In this document: one piece after another, positions 1 to 7,705 of the stretch | How positions within the stretch are numbered: the first letter of the stretch is position 1 | Layout: every line of letters starts with the position of its first letter | Assembly (NCBI RefSeq): GCF_900112415.1 | Contig: NZ_FOLV01000001.1 | Coordinates: 248,001-312,000, forward strand | Origin: Bacillus sp. 491mf | Lineage (GTDB): Bacteria; Bacillota; Bacilli; Bacillales; Bacillaceae_G | DNA: 64,000 nt | Direction: 5' to 3' | Made by a program: the position numbers and the translations under genes | Notes under the pieces: model-generated | What the model was told of the DNA's origin: nothing | What the model saw: the letters and a program-made list of their open reading frames with translations, nothing else | Database searches by the model: none

Positions 1-1
1 T

Positions 2-1162
2 CCAAATCAAAATGTTCAACATTTAGTTCATAAGGCTTTTGGATTTCACGTATCATTTGTAGTGGGATGGCTATACTGGATTAACTGGACGCTTGTTACA
101 ATTGTAGAAATATTAGCTGCAGGATCTTTTTTACAATTTTGGTTTCCGAATGTACCTCTTTGGTTACTAAGTGCTATTTGTGCACTATTAGTTGTGGGGA
201 TTAACAGCTTTCAAGTGAAATTTTATGGCGAAATGGAATTTTGGTTTGCTAGTATAAAAATTTTGGCACTTGTATTATTCATCCTTTTAGGAGGAGCAGT
301 CTTATTTGGACTAACGAGTTTTGCTCCGTCAACACCAACGGAACATTTACTTGGGCATGGTGGATTCTTTCCAAATGGTATTAAAGGGGTATTTAGTGCT
401 TGTTTTATTGTAATGTTTTCGTTCGGAGGATCTGAGTTAATAGGGGTAGCAATTTCTGAGACAAAAGACGTTGAAAAGGTGTTACCTAAAGTGATAAAGG
501 GTGTTGTTTGGCGCGTAATCATATTTTATATCTTGCCCATTACAATTATTGCGGGATTAATACCTTGGAATGAAGTTGCAGGAAATGAAAGTCCATTTAT
601 ACAAGTAATGAATGCCATTGGTATCCCAGGTGTTGCACATATTATGAATTTTGTTTTATTAACTGCAGTTCTTTCAGCGGCGAATTCAGGAGTTTTTGCT
701 ACTTCCAGAACAATGGTTGCGTTAGCTGAAAAAGGAGAAGCACCAAAAATATTGAAACAGACTGCGAAATCAGGTGCACCAATCATTGCAATTTCTTTGA
801 ATGGCTTATTACTATTGATCGGGGCAGGCCTAGCATTCTTTGCTCCAAATAGTATTATCGGAACAATGATGACAATTCCAGGGTTTACAATGTTATTGCT
901 TTGGTTAAGTATTTGCTTTGCGCAACTTAAATTACGTCCTAACTATGCAACGATGCCTAATTTTAAAATGAAGTTATTTCCAACTACAACTATTATTGGA
1001 ATCGTGGGATTATGTATTATCTTCATAGGCTCAACGTTTAGTAATGGAATTTCAGTTGGAACAGTGGTTTGTTTTACAACTTTAGCAATTTTAATTGGTT
1101 TTGCTTTATTTAAAGGGCGGAATAGAAAGAAAGAAGAAACACAATTAAAGCATATAAGCTAA
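2..1162 (+). CDS. Amino-acid permease, APC superfamily (5' end outside window)
   Basis: Membrane transporter of the amino acid-polyamine-organocation family that imports amino acids by cation symport. The open frame runs in from the window edge at base 2, so the N-terminus is missing; 386 residues remain against about 460 for the family, so roughly the first two membrane segments are absent. Visible: about ten hydrophobic segments, the conserved stretch SFGGSELIGVAISET, and SAANSGVFATSRTMVALAEKG, typical of the AAT (amino acid transporter) subfamily. The tail is short and basic (GRNRKKEETQ). Substrate cannot be told from this fragment. It is followed by a bidirectional terminator. Confidence 0.85.
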   Translation, partial: PNQNVQHLVHKAFGFHVSFVVGWLYWINWTLVTIVEILAAGSFLQFWFPNVPLWLLSAICALLVVGINSFQVKFYGEMEFWFASIKILALVLFILLGGAVLFGLTSFAPSTPTEHLLGHGGFFPNGIKGVFSACFIVMFSFGGSELIGVAISETKDVEKVLPKVIKGVVWRVIIFYILPITIIAGLIPWNEVAGNESPFIQVMNAIGIPGVAHIMNFVLLTAVLSAANSGVFATSRTMVALAEKGEAPKILKQTAKSGAPIIAISLNGLLLLIGAGLAFFAPNSIIGTMMTIPGFTMLLLWLSICFAQLKLRPNYATMPNFKMKLFPTTTIIGIVGLCIIFIGSTFSNGISVGTVVCFTTLAILIGFALFKGRNRKKEETQLKHIS

Positions 1163-1284
1163 ATTTATGAGCGGAATAATGAAGTATATTATTAAATTTG
1201 ATAGAGTAGGGACATTCATCTAATAATCATTAGAGCATGCTTTTACTGAAATAAGAGTTTAATAAAATAAATTAAAGTCATAAC

Positions 1285-1326
1285 AAAAAGCTGTATTACT
1301 TCACGTATAAAGTAATACAGCTTTTT
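1285..1326. terminator. Bidirectional rho-independent terminator
   Basis: A perfect 17-bp inverted repeat (1285-1301 with 1310-1326) has an A-run on its left and a T-run on its right. It serves the permease gene on the plus strand and the DinB-like gene on the minus strand, which converge here. Confidence 0.9.
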
Positions 1327-1332
1327 TACATA

Positions 1333-1863
1333 TTATTTTACGGATTGAGCCTGTTGCATTTTTTTAATCATGCGAATTTGTCCACGGTGATTTAGTTCGT
1401 CTTCAAACACATGAAACCATTTGAAATAATTGTTTGCTGGCTTGCCCTCCCAAAATGGAGTTGTTTTAAATAACCATTCGTTTGGAAGTGATTGAAATGT
1501 AGCGATTGTTTTCTCGCGCACTTCTTGTAATGTGTTGATGTAGAAATCTAGCGGTTGGTTTTTGATTTTCTCCCGTCCAAGACTACCGAGTTCAACACCT
1601 GGTAACCAGCGTTCTAGTTCTTCTTCCGTCGGCTCTCTGTCTTCAAAGGTATGAATTTGATAATAAAATTCGATAGCTGCCATGTGATACAGAAGCATAC
1701 CGATTGAATTTGCATTTTCATCATTTAAGTAATCTAATTCTTCAATTGTTAAATCTTGAACTGCATGTAGTGTTGAGAAACGTGCATAATTCATCATCGA
1801 AACAAGTTTAGAAAAATCGTCGCTTAATCCGTCGATTTTATCAATTAAAAATAAATTCTCCAT
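1333..1863 (-). CDS. DinB/DUF664-family protein
   Basis: Predicted four-helix DinB-superfamily protein of 176 residues; members bind a metal through three histidines and several are thiol-S-transferases or damage-induced proteins of unknown role. Visible: LLYHMAAIEFYYQ near residues 58-70 and HVFEDELNHRGQIRMIKKM near the C-terminus (about 150-169), which supply the expected histidines. The minus-strand start is preceded by an AGGGGG ribosome-binding site. It stands alone after a 120-base gap from the DUF4129-type gene on the same strand, so it may be separately transcribed. The specific substrate is unknown. Confidence 0.75.
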   Translation of the reverse strand: MENLFLIDKIDGLSDDFSKLVSMMNYARFSTLHAVQDLTIEELDYLNDENANSIGMLLYHMAAIEFYYQIHTFEDREPTEEELERWLPGVELGSLGREKIKNQPLDFYINTLQEVREKTIATFQSLPNEWLFKTTPFWEGKPANNYFKWFHVFEDELNHRGQIRMIKKMQQAQSVK

Positions 1864-1983
1864 TGTAATCCCCCTGTTATGAAATGTAGACCTTTATTTC
1901 ATTTCTCCAAATAGGAAGAGAATCCTTTTTTATGTATAGGAATAAAGCGGAAAATAATCTTTAAAATTTCAATTTTTTTGGAA

Positions 1984-3093
1984 TCAACTTCCTTTGCCGC
2001 TTTTTTGTTGAGCAATAATATGTTCAAATTCTTTTTCTAGCGAGGTCAGTAGATGAGAATCTAGTTTATTTTGCGAATAACGAGCTTCGTTATAAGAATG
2101 AATGATAAGCATTTCATTGATTGAAATTCCTAGTCTTTTTAAACGAAATAACCAATCTTCTAACGTTTCCCCGCGGTGTCGGGAGAACGGAGGATGCAAC
2201 TGTTGTTCTAATTGAAAAATGATATAACGAAATGGATTTTCAGGTGCCTTACTTTTTTTGTTTTTTGTTCCATTTGTGACTTTACTTGGCATAAATACAG
2301 CAGGGAGTATGTTCGTTTCCTTTATTTTTAATCCGTTTTTTCGTTTTACAATACGATAGATGACATAACTCATTAGAAATAAACCTGTTACTCCAATGAG
2401 TATATAGGGAAGTTGTGATGATTGATTATTAGAAGAAGAAACAAGGCCCTCGTGCAATTGAGAGTTATTCCCGGATTGATTTTGCAACACTTTTGCAATT
2501 TTGTTACCTGTTCTTGTTGGAATCCGTTCAAATAAAGGAGTTACTGCATAGCCAATACTAGGGAAAAACATTGATATAACATAGAATAAGCCTATTCGAA
2601 AATAGATTCCTATATGTAAGAGAAGAAAGCTAACAATACTTAAACCAATTATCATGATGGGCCGAGTAACTTGTTGTTTTTTGTTGTGACTGGTTAATAA
2701 AAGTATGATAAACCCTTGTAACAAAAGTACAAAAATATCAAATGATGAAGGAAAGTCCATACTTAAAAACATCGATACAACAATGATTAACACAGAAAAA
2801 ATAAATTTTTCTACTAAAGATATATTCTTTTTGAATAAGAGAATAAAGAAAATACATGAAAAAATAAGCGTATGAAAAATTGTAGTAGAAAATAGAACAT
2901 AATTATTGATGATAAGAAAAGAATAAAAAATAAGGTATCCAAAATAGTTATGTATATATTTTTTCACAATGTAATACGAAAAATAATAGATGATTAAAAA
3001 TAAAAAGAGAAAGTGTAGCCTTATTATTCCTAGCGATGATGCGAGTAAGAGAAGGAGCAAGATGTCAATAATAAAAGAAATATATAATTTCAT
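1984..3093 (-). CDS. Multi-pass membrane protein with DUF4129-like C-terminal domain
   Basis: A 369-residue membrane protein. Residues 1 to about 190 form several hydrophobic segments, a low-complexity Asn/Ser/Gln stretch follows (about 205-225), then one more membrane segment (about 228-247) and a cytoplasmic tail rich in charged residues. The tail (LEQQLHPPFSRHRGETLEDWLFRL through NEARYSQ) resembles the DUF4129 tail of TgpA/YebA-type transglutaminase proteins, but no transglutaminase core with Cys-His-Asp lies between the membrane segments. It is translationally linked to the DUF58 gene, one base apart, with an AAGGAG site inside the upstream gene. Function unknown. Confidence 0.65.
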   Translation of the reverse strand: MKLYISFIIDILLLLLLASSLGIIRLHFLFLFLIIYYFSYYIVKKYIHNYFGYLIFYSFLIINNYVLFSTTIFHTLIFSCIFFILLFKKNISLVEKFIFSVLIIVVSMFLSMDFPSSFDIFVLLLQGFIILLLTSHNKKQQVTRPIMIIGLSIVSFLLLHIGIYFRIGLFYVISMFFPSIGYAVTPLFERIPTRTGNKIAKVLQNQSGNNSQLHEGLVSSSNNQSSQLPYILIGVTGLFLMSYVIYRIVKRKNGLKIKETNILPAVFMPSKVTNGTKNKKSKAPENPFRYIIFQLEQQLHPPFSRHRGETLEDWLFRLKRLGISINEMLIIHSYNEARYSQNKLDSHLLTSLEKEFEHIIAQQKSGKGS

Positions 3094-3094
3094 C

Positions 3095-4264
3095 TTATTC
3101 TACAACTCCTTTATCTGATACGAAATATGTAGGTTGCTGAGCAGATGGAATATCTGTTTTATTTACTCCGATAAAAATAAGAGAAGAAGAGTAGTCTCGT
3201 TTGTTCATAAAATAGTGAATAAATCGCTTTTTTGGTAGTAATATATTTCCTTGTGTAATATGAGCTAATTTTTCTAAAGCTTGTGTATACTGCTGAATGC
3301 CTTCATTTGCAGGAAGGTGAATGGGATTGTTCTCTGAAAGAATACTAATAAATAATTCAAAGGGAATCTTTTTTTCTACTGCAGTTTGGCAAATAAATGC
3401 GGTATAAGAAATCAAATCTTCCATATTTATATTCCAATCAGGTATTGCATCATAAGATAAGCAAAGGCAAATACTCCAAGAATGATTGAGAACGGGTTGA
3501 TAATGTTTTGCATGTAACTGTTGCATTTTTGCCGATGCTTTCCAATGGATAGAGCGAAAGGATTCTCGTTCATATGGTTTAATACCAATGATAGTAGATT
3601 CATCTTGATAAAAAGATAGAGTTGTTTTATAAGTACCAGGTGTAGTTTGGAAAACTTGTTGTAATCCTATAACTGGTTTGAGTGATGGATAGACGAGAAT
3701 TTCTGTTCGCAACTTATGAATGGAAGGTAAATGAATATGAATAAACTGAAAAGGATCACCGATGATACATTCTAAATTCTCAATTTGAAAGCAACCTCGT
3801 TTTGTCGCTTGAAATGAAAAATTCCATTGTTGCATGGAAGCAGCATTTTGTACAAAAGAGAAAGTAAATATTGTATTGGATACAGTTTCTACTTTTGAGT
3901 AGTTATAAAGAGACGAATCCGAATTGAATATGATGTGTTCATTTATAAGTGGAAGCTTAGCTGTACGAAATGTAACTTTTCCATTCATAACGGGAAGTTT
4001 AGCATTGTTTTGCATAATGATGCTTAGTGTTCCTGTTTCTTTAGGGAAGAGACGGACAGTTTTTTTAGAATCTATAACTTTTATATTTTTTTCTATATAC
4101 GAGACATAAAAATGTAGAGAAATTGCTAATAAGTAATAGAAAAGAAAAAAATATATAATCGTATTATTTTGAAATACAAAGAAAAATAAAAGGAAAATAG
4201 GAATGGTTAATTTGAGAATATAATGTTGCAGGAAAATAGGAACTACTTCGATATGTTGATTCAT
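3095..4264 (-). CDS. DUF58 domain-containing protein
   Basis: A 389-residue protein with two N-terminal membrane segments (about 12-55), a beta-rich region, and a DUF58 (von Willebrand-like) C-terminal half. The family hallmark IKPYERESFRSIHWKASAK lies near residues 224-242. DUF58 proteins normally sit in an operon with a MoxR AAA ATPase and a transglutaminase-like membrane protein and are thought to act in assembly or maturation of envelope or enzyme complexes. Here the partner gene downstream is a DUF4129-type membrane protein, but no MoxR gene is adjacent; the next gene upstream is a peptidase. RBS AGGAGG precedes the start. Confidence 0.8.
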   Translation of the reverse strand: MNQHIEVVPIFLQHYILKLTIPIFLLFFFVFQNNTIIYFFLFYYLLAISLHFYVSYIEKNIKVIDSKKTVRLFPKETGTLSIIMQNNAKLPVMNGKVTFRTAKLPLINEHIIFNSDSSLYNYSKVETVSNTIFTFSFVQNAASMQQWNFSFQATKRGCFQIENLECIIGDPFQFIHIHLPSIHKLRTEILVYPSLKPVIGLQQVFQTTPGTYKTTLSFYQDESTIIGIKPYERESFRSIHWKASAKMQQLHAKHYQPVLNHSWSICLCLSYDAIPDWNINMEDLISYTAFICQTAVEKKIPFELFISILSENNPIHLPANEGIQQYTQALEKLAHITQGNILLPKKRFIHYFMNKRDYSSSLIFIGVNKTDIPSAQQPTYFVSDKGVVE

Positions 4265-4388
4265 TTATAACCTCCTGTTGAATATTTTTTGTAAGGTTTT
4301 GTAGTTTTTATTATTTGATATAACGATAGCATAAAGATTAATAATTTGGAATTATCTAAAATTGATAAAAGGAGGGAGAAATAGTGTT

Positions 4389-4420
4389 AAATAGCGATTA
4401 TATTCATATAACCGCTATTT
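4389..4420. terminator. Hairpin between DUF58 gene and M24 peptidase gene (possible terminator)
   Basis: Inverted repeat with arms of 13-14 bases (4389-4402 with 4407-4420, one mismatch). It lies downstream of the minus-strand peptidase gene. The following T-run on the minus strand is weak, so terminator function is uncertain. Confidence 0.45.
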
Positions 4421-4460
4421 ATAAATAGTAATTGAGGGATAAAAAACGAAAAACTTCTTT

Positions 4461-5528
4461 TTAGCCTATAACGATAAGTTCTCTATTCGCATGTGTAATC
4501 ACTTCATGTCCAGTTTTTGTCACGACAATATCATCTTCAATTCTGCAACCGCCAAAGTTTGGGATATAAATACCTGGTTCTACAGTTACAACCATTCCTT
4601 CTTGCAGTGTGTCTGTACTGTCTTTTGATAATCGAAGAGGTTCATGAAGTTCTAATCCAAGTCCATGGCCTGTTGAATGACCGAAATATTCACCGTATCC
4701 ATGTTCAGTAATGTAATTTCTTGTAATGTCATCGATTGTTTTTGCTGACTCACCTGGGCGAATTGCTGCAGTACCTCGTTTTAAAGCTTCAAGTATAATG
4801 TTGTATATTTTTACGAATTCCTCGGAACAACTGCCGATTGCAACAGTACGCGTTATATCAGAGCAATATCCGTTATAAAGTGCACCGAAGTCTAATGTAA
4901 CAATGTCACCGTCTTCAATGATTTTACTTGTAGCTACTCCGTGCGGGAGAGAAGAGCGAGTGCCGGACGCAACGATAATGTCAAATGATGAAGAGGAAGC
5001 CCCTTGTTTTCGCATAAAAAATTCTAATTCATCTCTGACATCACGTTCAGATACGCCAGGTTTTAGGAACGTTATAATATGCTCAAAAGCATCATCCACG
5101 ATGCGAGCGGCAATTTTAATCATTTCGATTTCGAAGTCTTCTTTTACAGTACGAATCGTCTCGATTATTTCATTTACATGAACAAGTTCGATATTTGTAT
5201 ATTTTTTTAACGCTGTGTATTGTTTTAGCGTCATATTATTTTCTTCTATACCTAGTTTTTTAATTTGTAATCTGTCTATTTGAGCCGCAATCTCTTTTTC
5301 CATGTTTCCTTTATGCATAATAATTTCCGCTTCGCGTACTTGCGATTTTGCTTGATCTGTATAACGGAAATCTGTAATAAATACGGCATTTGTAGGAGAG
5401 ATTAAGACAACTCCAGCAGTACCTGTAAATCCAGTAGCGTACCTGCGGTTTTCTTTTTTTGTAATAAGTAATCCGTCTATTCCAAATTGATGTAGCTGTT
5501 CTTGAATTTTTTTAATTCTTGAATTCAT
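4461..5528 (-). CDS. Xaa-Pro peptidase, M24 family (aminopeptidase P / prolidase-like)
   Basis: Cytoplasmic dinuclear metallopeptidase that cleaves peptides next to proline. 355 residues: creatinase-type N-domain (1 to about 125) then the pita-bread catalytic domain. The five metal ligands are in place: D213, D224, H288, E317, E331, within LDFGALYNGYCSDITRT, STGHGLGLELHE, VEPGIYIPNFGG and RIEDDIVV. Closest in layout to B. subtilis YqhT, which lies beside efp, not here; this is therefore a paralogue or a relocated copy. RBS AGGGAGG precedes the ATG. Dipeptidase versus aminopeptidase activity cannot be separated by reading. Confidence 0.88.
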   Translation of the reverse strand: MNSRIKKIQEQLHQFGIDGLLITKKENRRYATGFTGTAGVVLISPTNAVFITDFRYTDQAKSQVREAEIIMHKGNMEKEIAAQIDRLQIKKLGIEENNMTLKQYTALKKYTNIELVHVNEIIETIRTVKEDFEIEMIKIAARIVDDAFEHIITFLKPGVSERDVRDELEFFMRKQGASSSSFDIIVASGTRSSLPHGVATSKIIEDGDIVTLDFGALYNGYCSDITRTVAIGSCSEEFVKIYNIILEALKRGTAAIRPGESAKTIDDITRNYITEHGYGEYFGHSTGHGLGLELHEPLRLSKDSTDTLQEGMVVTVEPGIYIPNFGGCRIEDDIVVTKTGHEVITHANRELIVIG

Positions 5529-5636
5529 TTTAATTCCTCCCTTTCATCTCCTTATATAAAGCAAGAATAATGCCAACATTTTATCCAGCATGAATGGGGA
5601 GTAAAAATCTACTGTGAAAAGAGTTTTATTAAATCT

Positions 5637-5689
5637 CTGTCAAAAAATATAGACACACAAGATGAGTTTGTGTCTATATTTTTTGACAG
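5637..5689. repeat. Perfect 21-bp inverted repeat in peptidase-rqcH spacer
   Basis: Arms 5637-5657 and 5669-5689 are exact reverse complements around an 11-base spacer. The inner part of each arm (GACACA/TGTGTC) flanks ATATTTTTT runs, so it could act as a bidirectional terminator, but the arms extend well past what a terminator needs. The rest of the 5529-5891 spacer holds the rqcH terminator and no credible gene. Confidence 0.7.
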
Positions 5690-5840
5690 AAAAGTGATTG
5701 TGTAAAAATGAATGAAATAACGATCTTTTTTGTAAGGGAATATAGAGAATCTTTAGAGTTTCATTAAGATTTTTCAACATGTAGGTCGCTTTCGCTCTTT
5801 GTTTTAACCCTTGTTTGTGACAGAAAAAGGTTTTCATGAA

Positions 5841-5884
5841 AAAGAAGTTGCCCTAAGTTACTACTTTTTGGGACAACTTCTTTT
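5841..5884 (-). terminator. Terminator of rqcH
   Basis: Stem AAGAAGTTG-CCC pairing with GGG-A-CAACTTCTT, one bulged base, just after the rqcH stop codon. On the minus strand it is followed by a T-run. Confidence 0.8.
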
Positions 5885-5891
5885 CGTATTT

Positions 5892-7601
5892 TTAAGCCTT
5901 TAATTTCATCACTGTGTCTGCATTCGGTGTTACGTATACTGTTTGTTGATTATCATATGTCACAAACCCAAGTTTTGCTCCGCTTGGCTTTTTCACATGA
6001 CGAATTTTCGTATAATCGACTGGAACTGAGCTCGATTCTTTTGCTTTACTAAAGTAGGCAGCGAGCTTTGCTGCTTCCACTAATGTTTCGTCACTTGGCT
6101 CTAATGAACGGATGACTACGTGAGAACCTGGAATGTCCTTCGTATGAAGCCAAATTTCATCCCGGCGTGCTAGTTTATTCGTTAAATAATCGTTTTGTTT
6201 GTTATTTTTCCCAACTAAAATCTCTGTTCCATCACTTGCAATATATTTGTCTAATACAGGTTTAGTTGGCTTTTTCTTTACATTTTTCGTTTTACGATTC
6301 CGTACATATCCTTCTTCAGCTAGTTCTTCGCGAATTTCCTCAATATCTTTAGAAGAAGCAGCTTCCATTTGTTGTAGTAAGCTATCAAAGTAAACGATTT
6401 CTTCGTTTGTTTTTTCGATTTGTTCTTCTACGATTGTGATAGAATTTTTTGCTTTTTGATATTTTTGGAAATAACGCTGTGCATTTTCTGATGGTGTGCG
6501 CAGTGGATCTAAAGCTATTTTTACAGTACTGCTATTTTCATCATAGTAATTGATAACTTCAATTTCTTTGTCGCCCTTTTTCATTGCGTACATATTAGCT
6601 GTAAGCAATTCGCCAAATAGTTGATATTTATCTGCTTTGCCCGCGTCTTCTAACGTTTTTTGTAATTTAATTAATTTCTTTTCATTCTTTGCTTTTTCAT
6701 TTTGCATAAATCGTTCTAAATCATGGGCCTGTTGCTTTACGCGGTCACGCTCTGCTTTTCCGAAGAAGAATCGATCTAGTAATTCACTTACAGATGAGAA
6801 GGTTTTCTCTTCACCTTTTAGGTGTGCAAGCGGGAATAAATAAAAGAACTCTTTCCCATTTGCTACAATCATCGAAGGCGTATACTGATGTTGTAAGAGC
6901 GGTTTTTGTAATGTGAAAAATGCTTCAGATAATGCATGTTCATTTACCATGCCAGCTTTTGCAACTACTTCTTTTGCAAATAATGGAGAGATTCCTGTAA
7001 AAGCTCCTACGAGTTGTTTATCCATATTTCCTGATAAAAAGTCGAGCGGCCGAATAAATTCTTCTTGCGTTTCAATTTGCAAGGGGTTGATTTTTTGTTG
7101 CGTTGGCGGTGCAACATATTCAATCCCGGCATATACAGTACGGTGACGGTTTACCGCTAAGGAAACGTGTTTTAAGCTGTCCAAAATAATATTTGTTTTG
7201 GAGTCTACTAAAATGATATTGCTATGGCGTCCCATAATCTCAATAATTACTGTTTTTAATGATTCATCACCAATTTCATTGCGGCTGCGAATAGTAATTT
7301 GAATCATTCGTTCTAAATCAATTTGTTCAATTTTTTCAATGAATCCACCTTCTAAATGTTTGCGAAGAAGCATGCAAAACATTGGTGGTAATGCAGGGGA
7401 GTCATAGTTTTGTGTTGTTAGATGCATCCGCGCATATGTTGGGTGAGCGGAAAGAAGTAATTTTTGATTTTTTCCGTTTGCCCGAATATGTAATAAAATT
7501 TCATATTTTGACGGTTGATATATTTTTGAAATTCTTCCTGTTTGAAGAGAGTTTGCAATTTCATGTGTGATTGCTCTTGTAAATAATCCATCGAATGCCA
7601 C
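5892..7601 (-). CDS. rqcH: RqcH (YloA/FbpA), ribosome quality control NFACT protein
   Basis: Bacterial Rqc2/NEMF homologue: binds stalled 50S subunits carrying peptidyl-tRNA and directs C-terminal alanine tailing for degradation. About 569 residues: NFACT-N domain (1 to about 180), HhH and long coiled-coil middle (about 290-430, rich in E/K), and NFACT-R (about 445-550) with [22 protein letters not shown]. The longer frame starts with GTG at 7610, but AAAGGAG abuts that codon; the GTG at 7601 has 8-base spacing and gives [11 protein letters not shown], matching the family start. Divergent from yloB, as in B. subtilis. Formerly annotated as fibronectin-binding protein. Confidence 0.93.
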   Translation of the reverse strand: MAFDGLFTRAITHEIANSLQTGRISKIYQPSKYEILLHIRANGKNQKLLLSAHPTYARMHLTTQNYDSPALPPMFCMLLRKHLEGGFIEKIEQIDLERMIQITIRSRNEIGDESLKTVIIEIMGRHSNIILVDSKTNIILDSLKHVSLAVNRHRTVYAGIEYVAPPTQQKINPLQIETQEEFIRPLDFLSGNMDKQLVGAFTGISPLFAKEVVAKAGMVNEHALSEAFFTLQKPLLQHQYTPSMIVANGKEFFYLFPLAHLKGEEKTFSSVSELLDRFFFGKAERDRVKQQAHDLERFMQNEKAKNEKKLIKLQKTLEDAGKADKYQLFGELLTANMYAMKKGDKEIEVINYYDENSSTVKIALDPLRTPSENAQRYFQKYQKAKNSITIVEEQIEKTNEEIVYFDSLLQQMEAASSKDIEEIREELAEEGYVRNRKTKNVKKKPTKPVLDKYIASDGTEILVGKNNKQNDYLTNKLARRDEIWLHTKDIPGSHVVIRSLEPSDETLVEAAKLAAYFSKAKESSSVPVDYTKIRHVKKPSGAKLGFVTYDNQQTVYVTPNADTVMKLKA

Positions 7602-7630
7602 GTTGAACACTCCTTTCTCACTAAAAGTTA

Positions 7631-7639
7631 ATTATAGCA
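7631..7639 (-). promoter_or_regulatory. Candidate extended -10 promoter of rqcH
   Basis: On the minus strand the bases read TGCTATAAT, an extended -10, about 30 bases upstream of the chosen rqcH start. No good -35 hexamer is seen, as is usual for extended -10 promoters. Confidence 0.5.
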
Positions 7640-7705
7640 TTTTTTCGGACGAGGCTGAATAAGCTTTCATTAGAGCATGTCTGCAATCAGGAGGTAGATG
7701 GCGAG

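Noticed and set aside
5640-5837. Open frame of 65 codons on the minus strand
   Set aside because: Begins right after the rqcH terminator without a ribosome-binding site and includes half of the inverted repeat.
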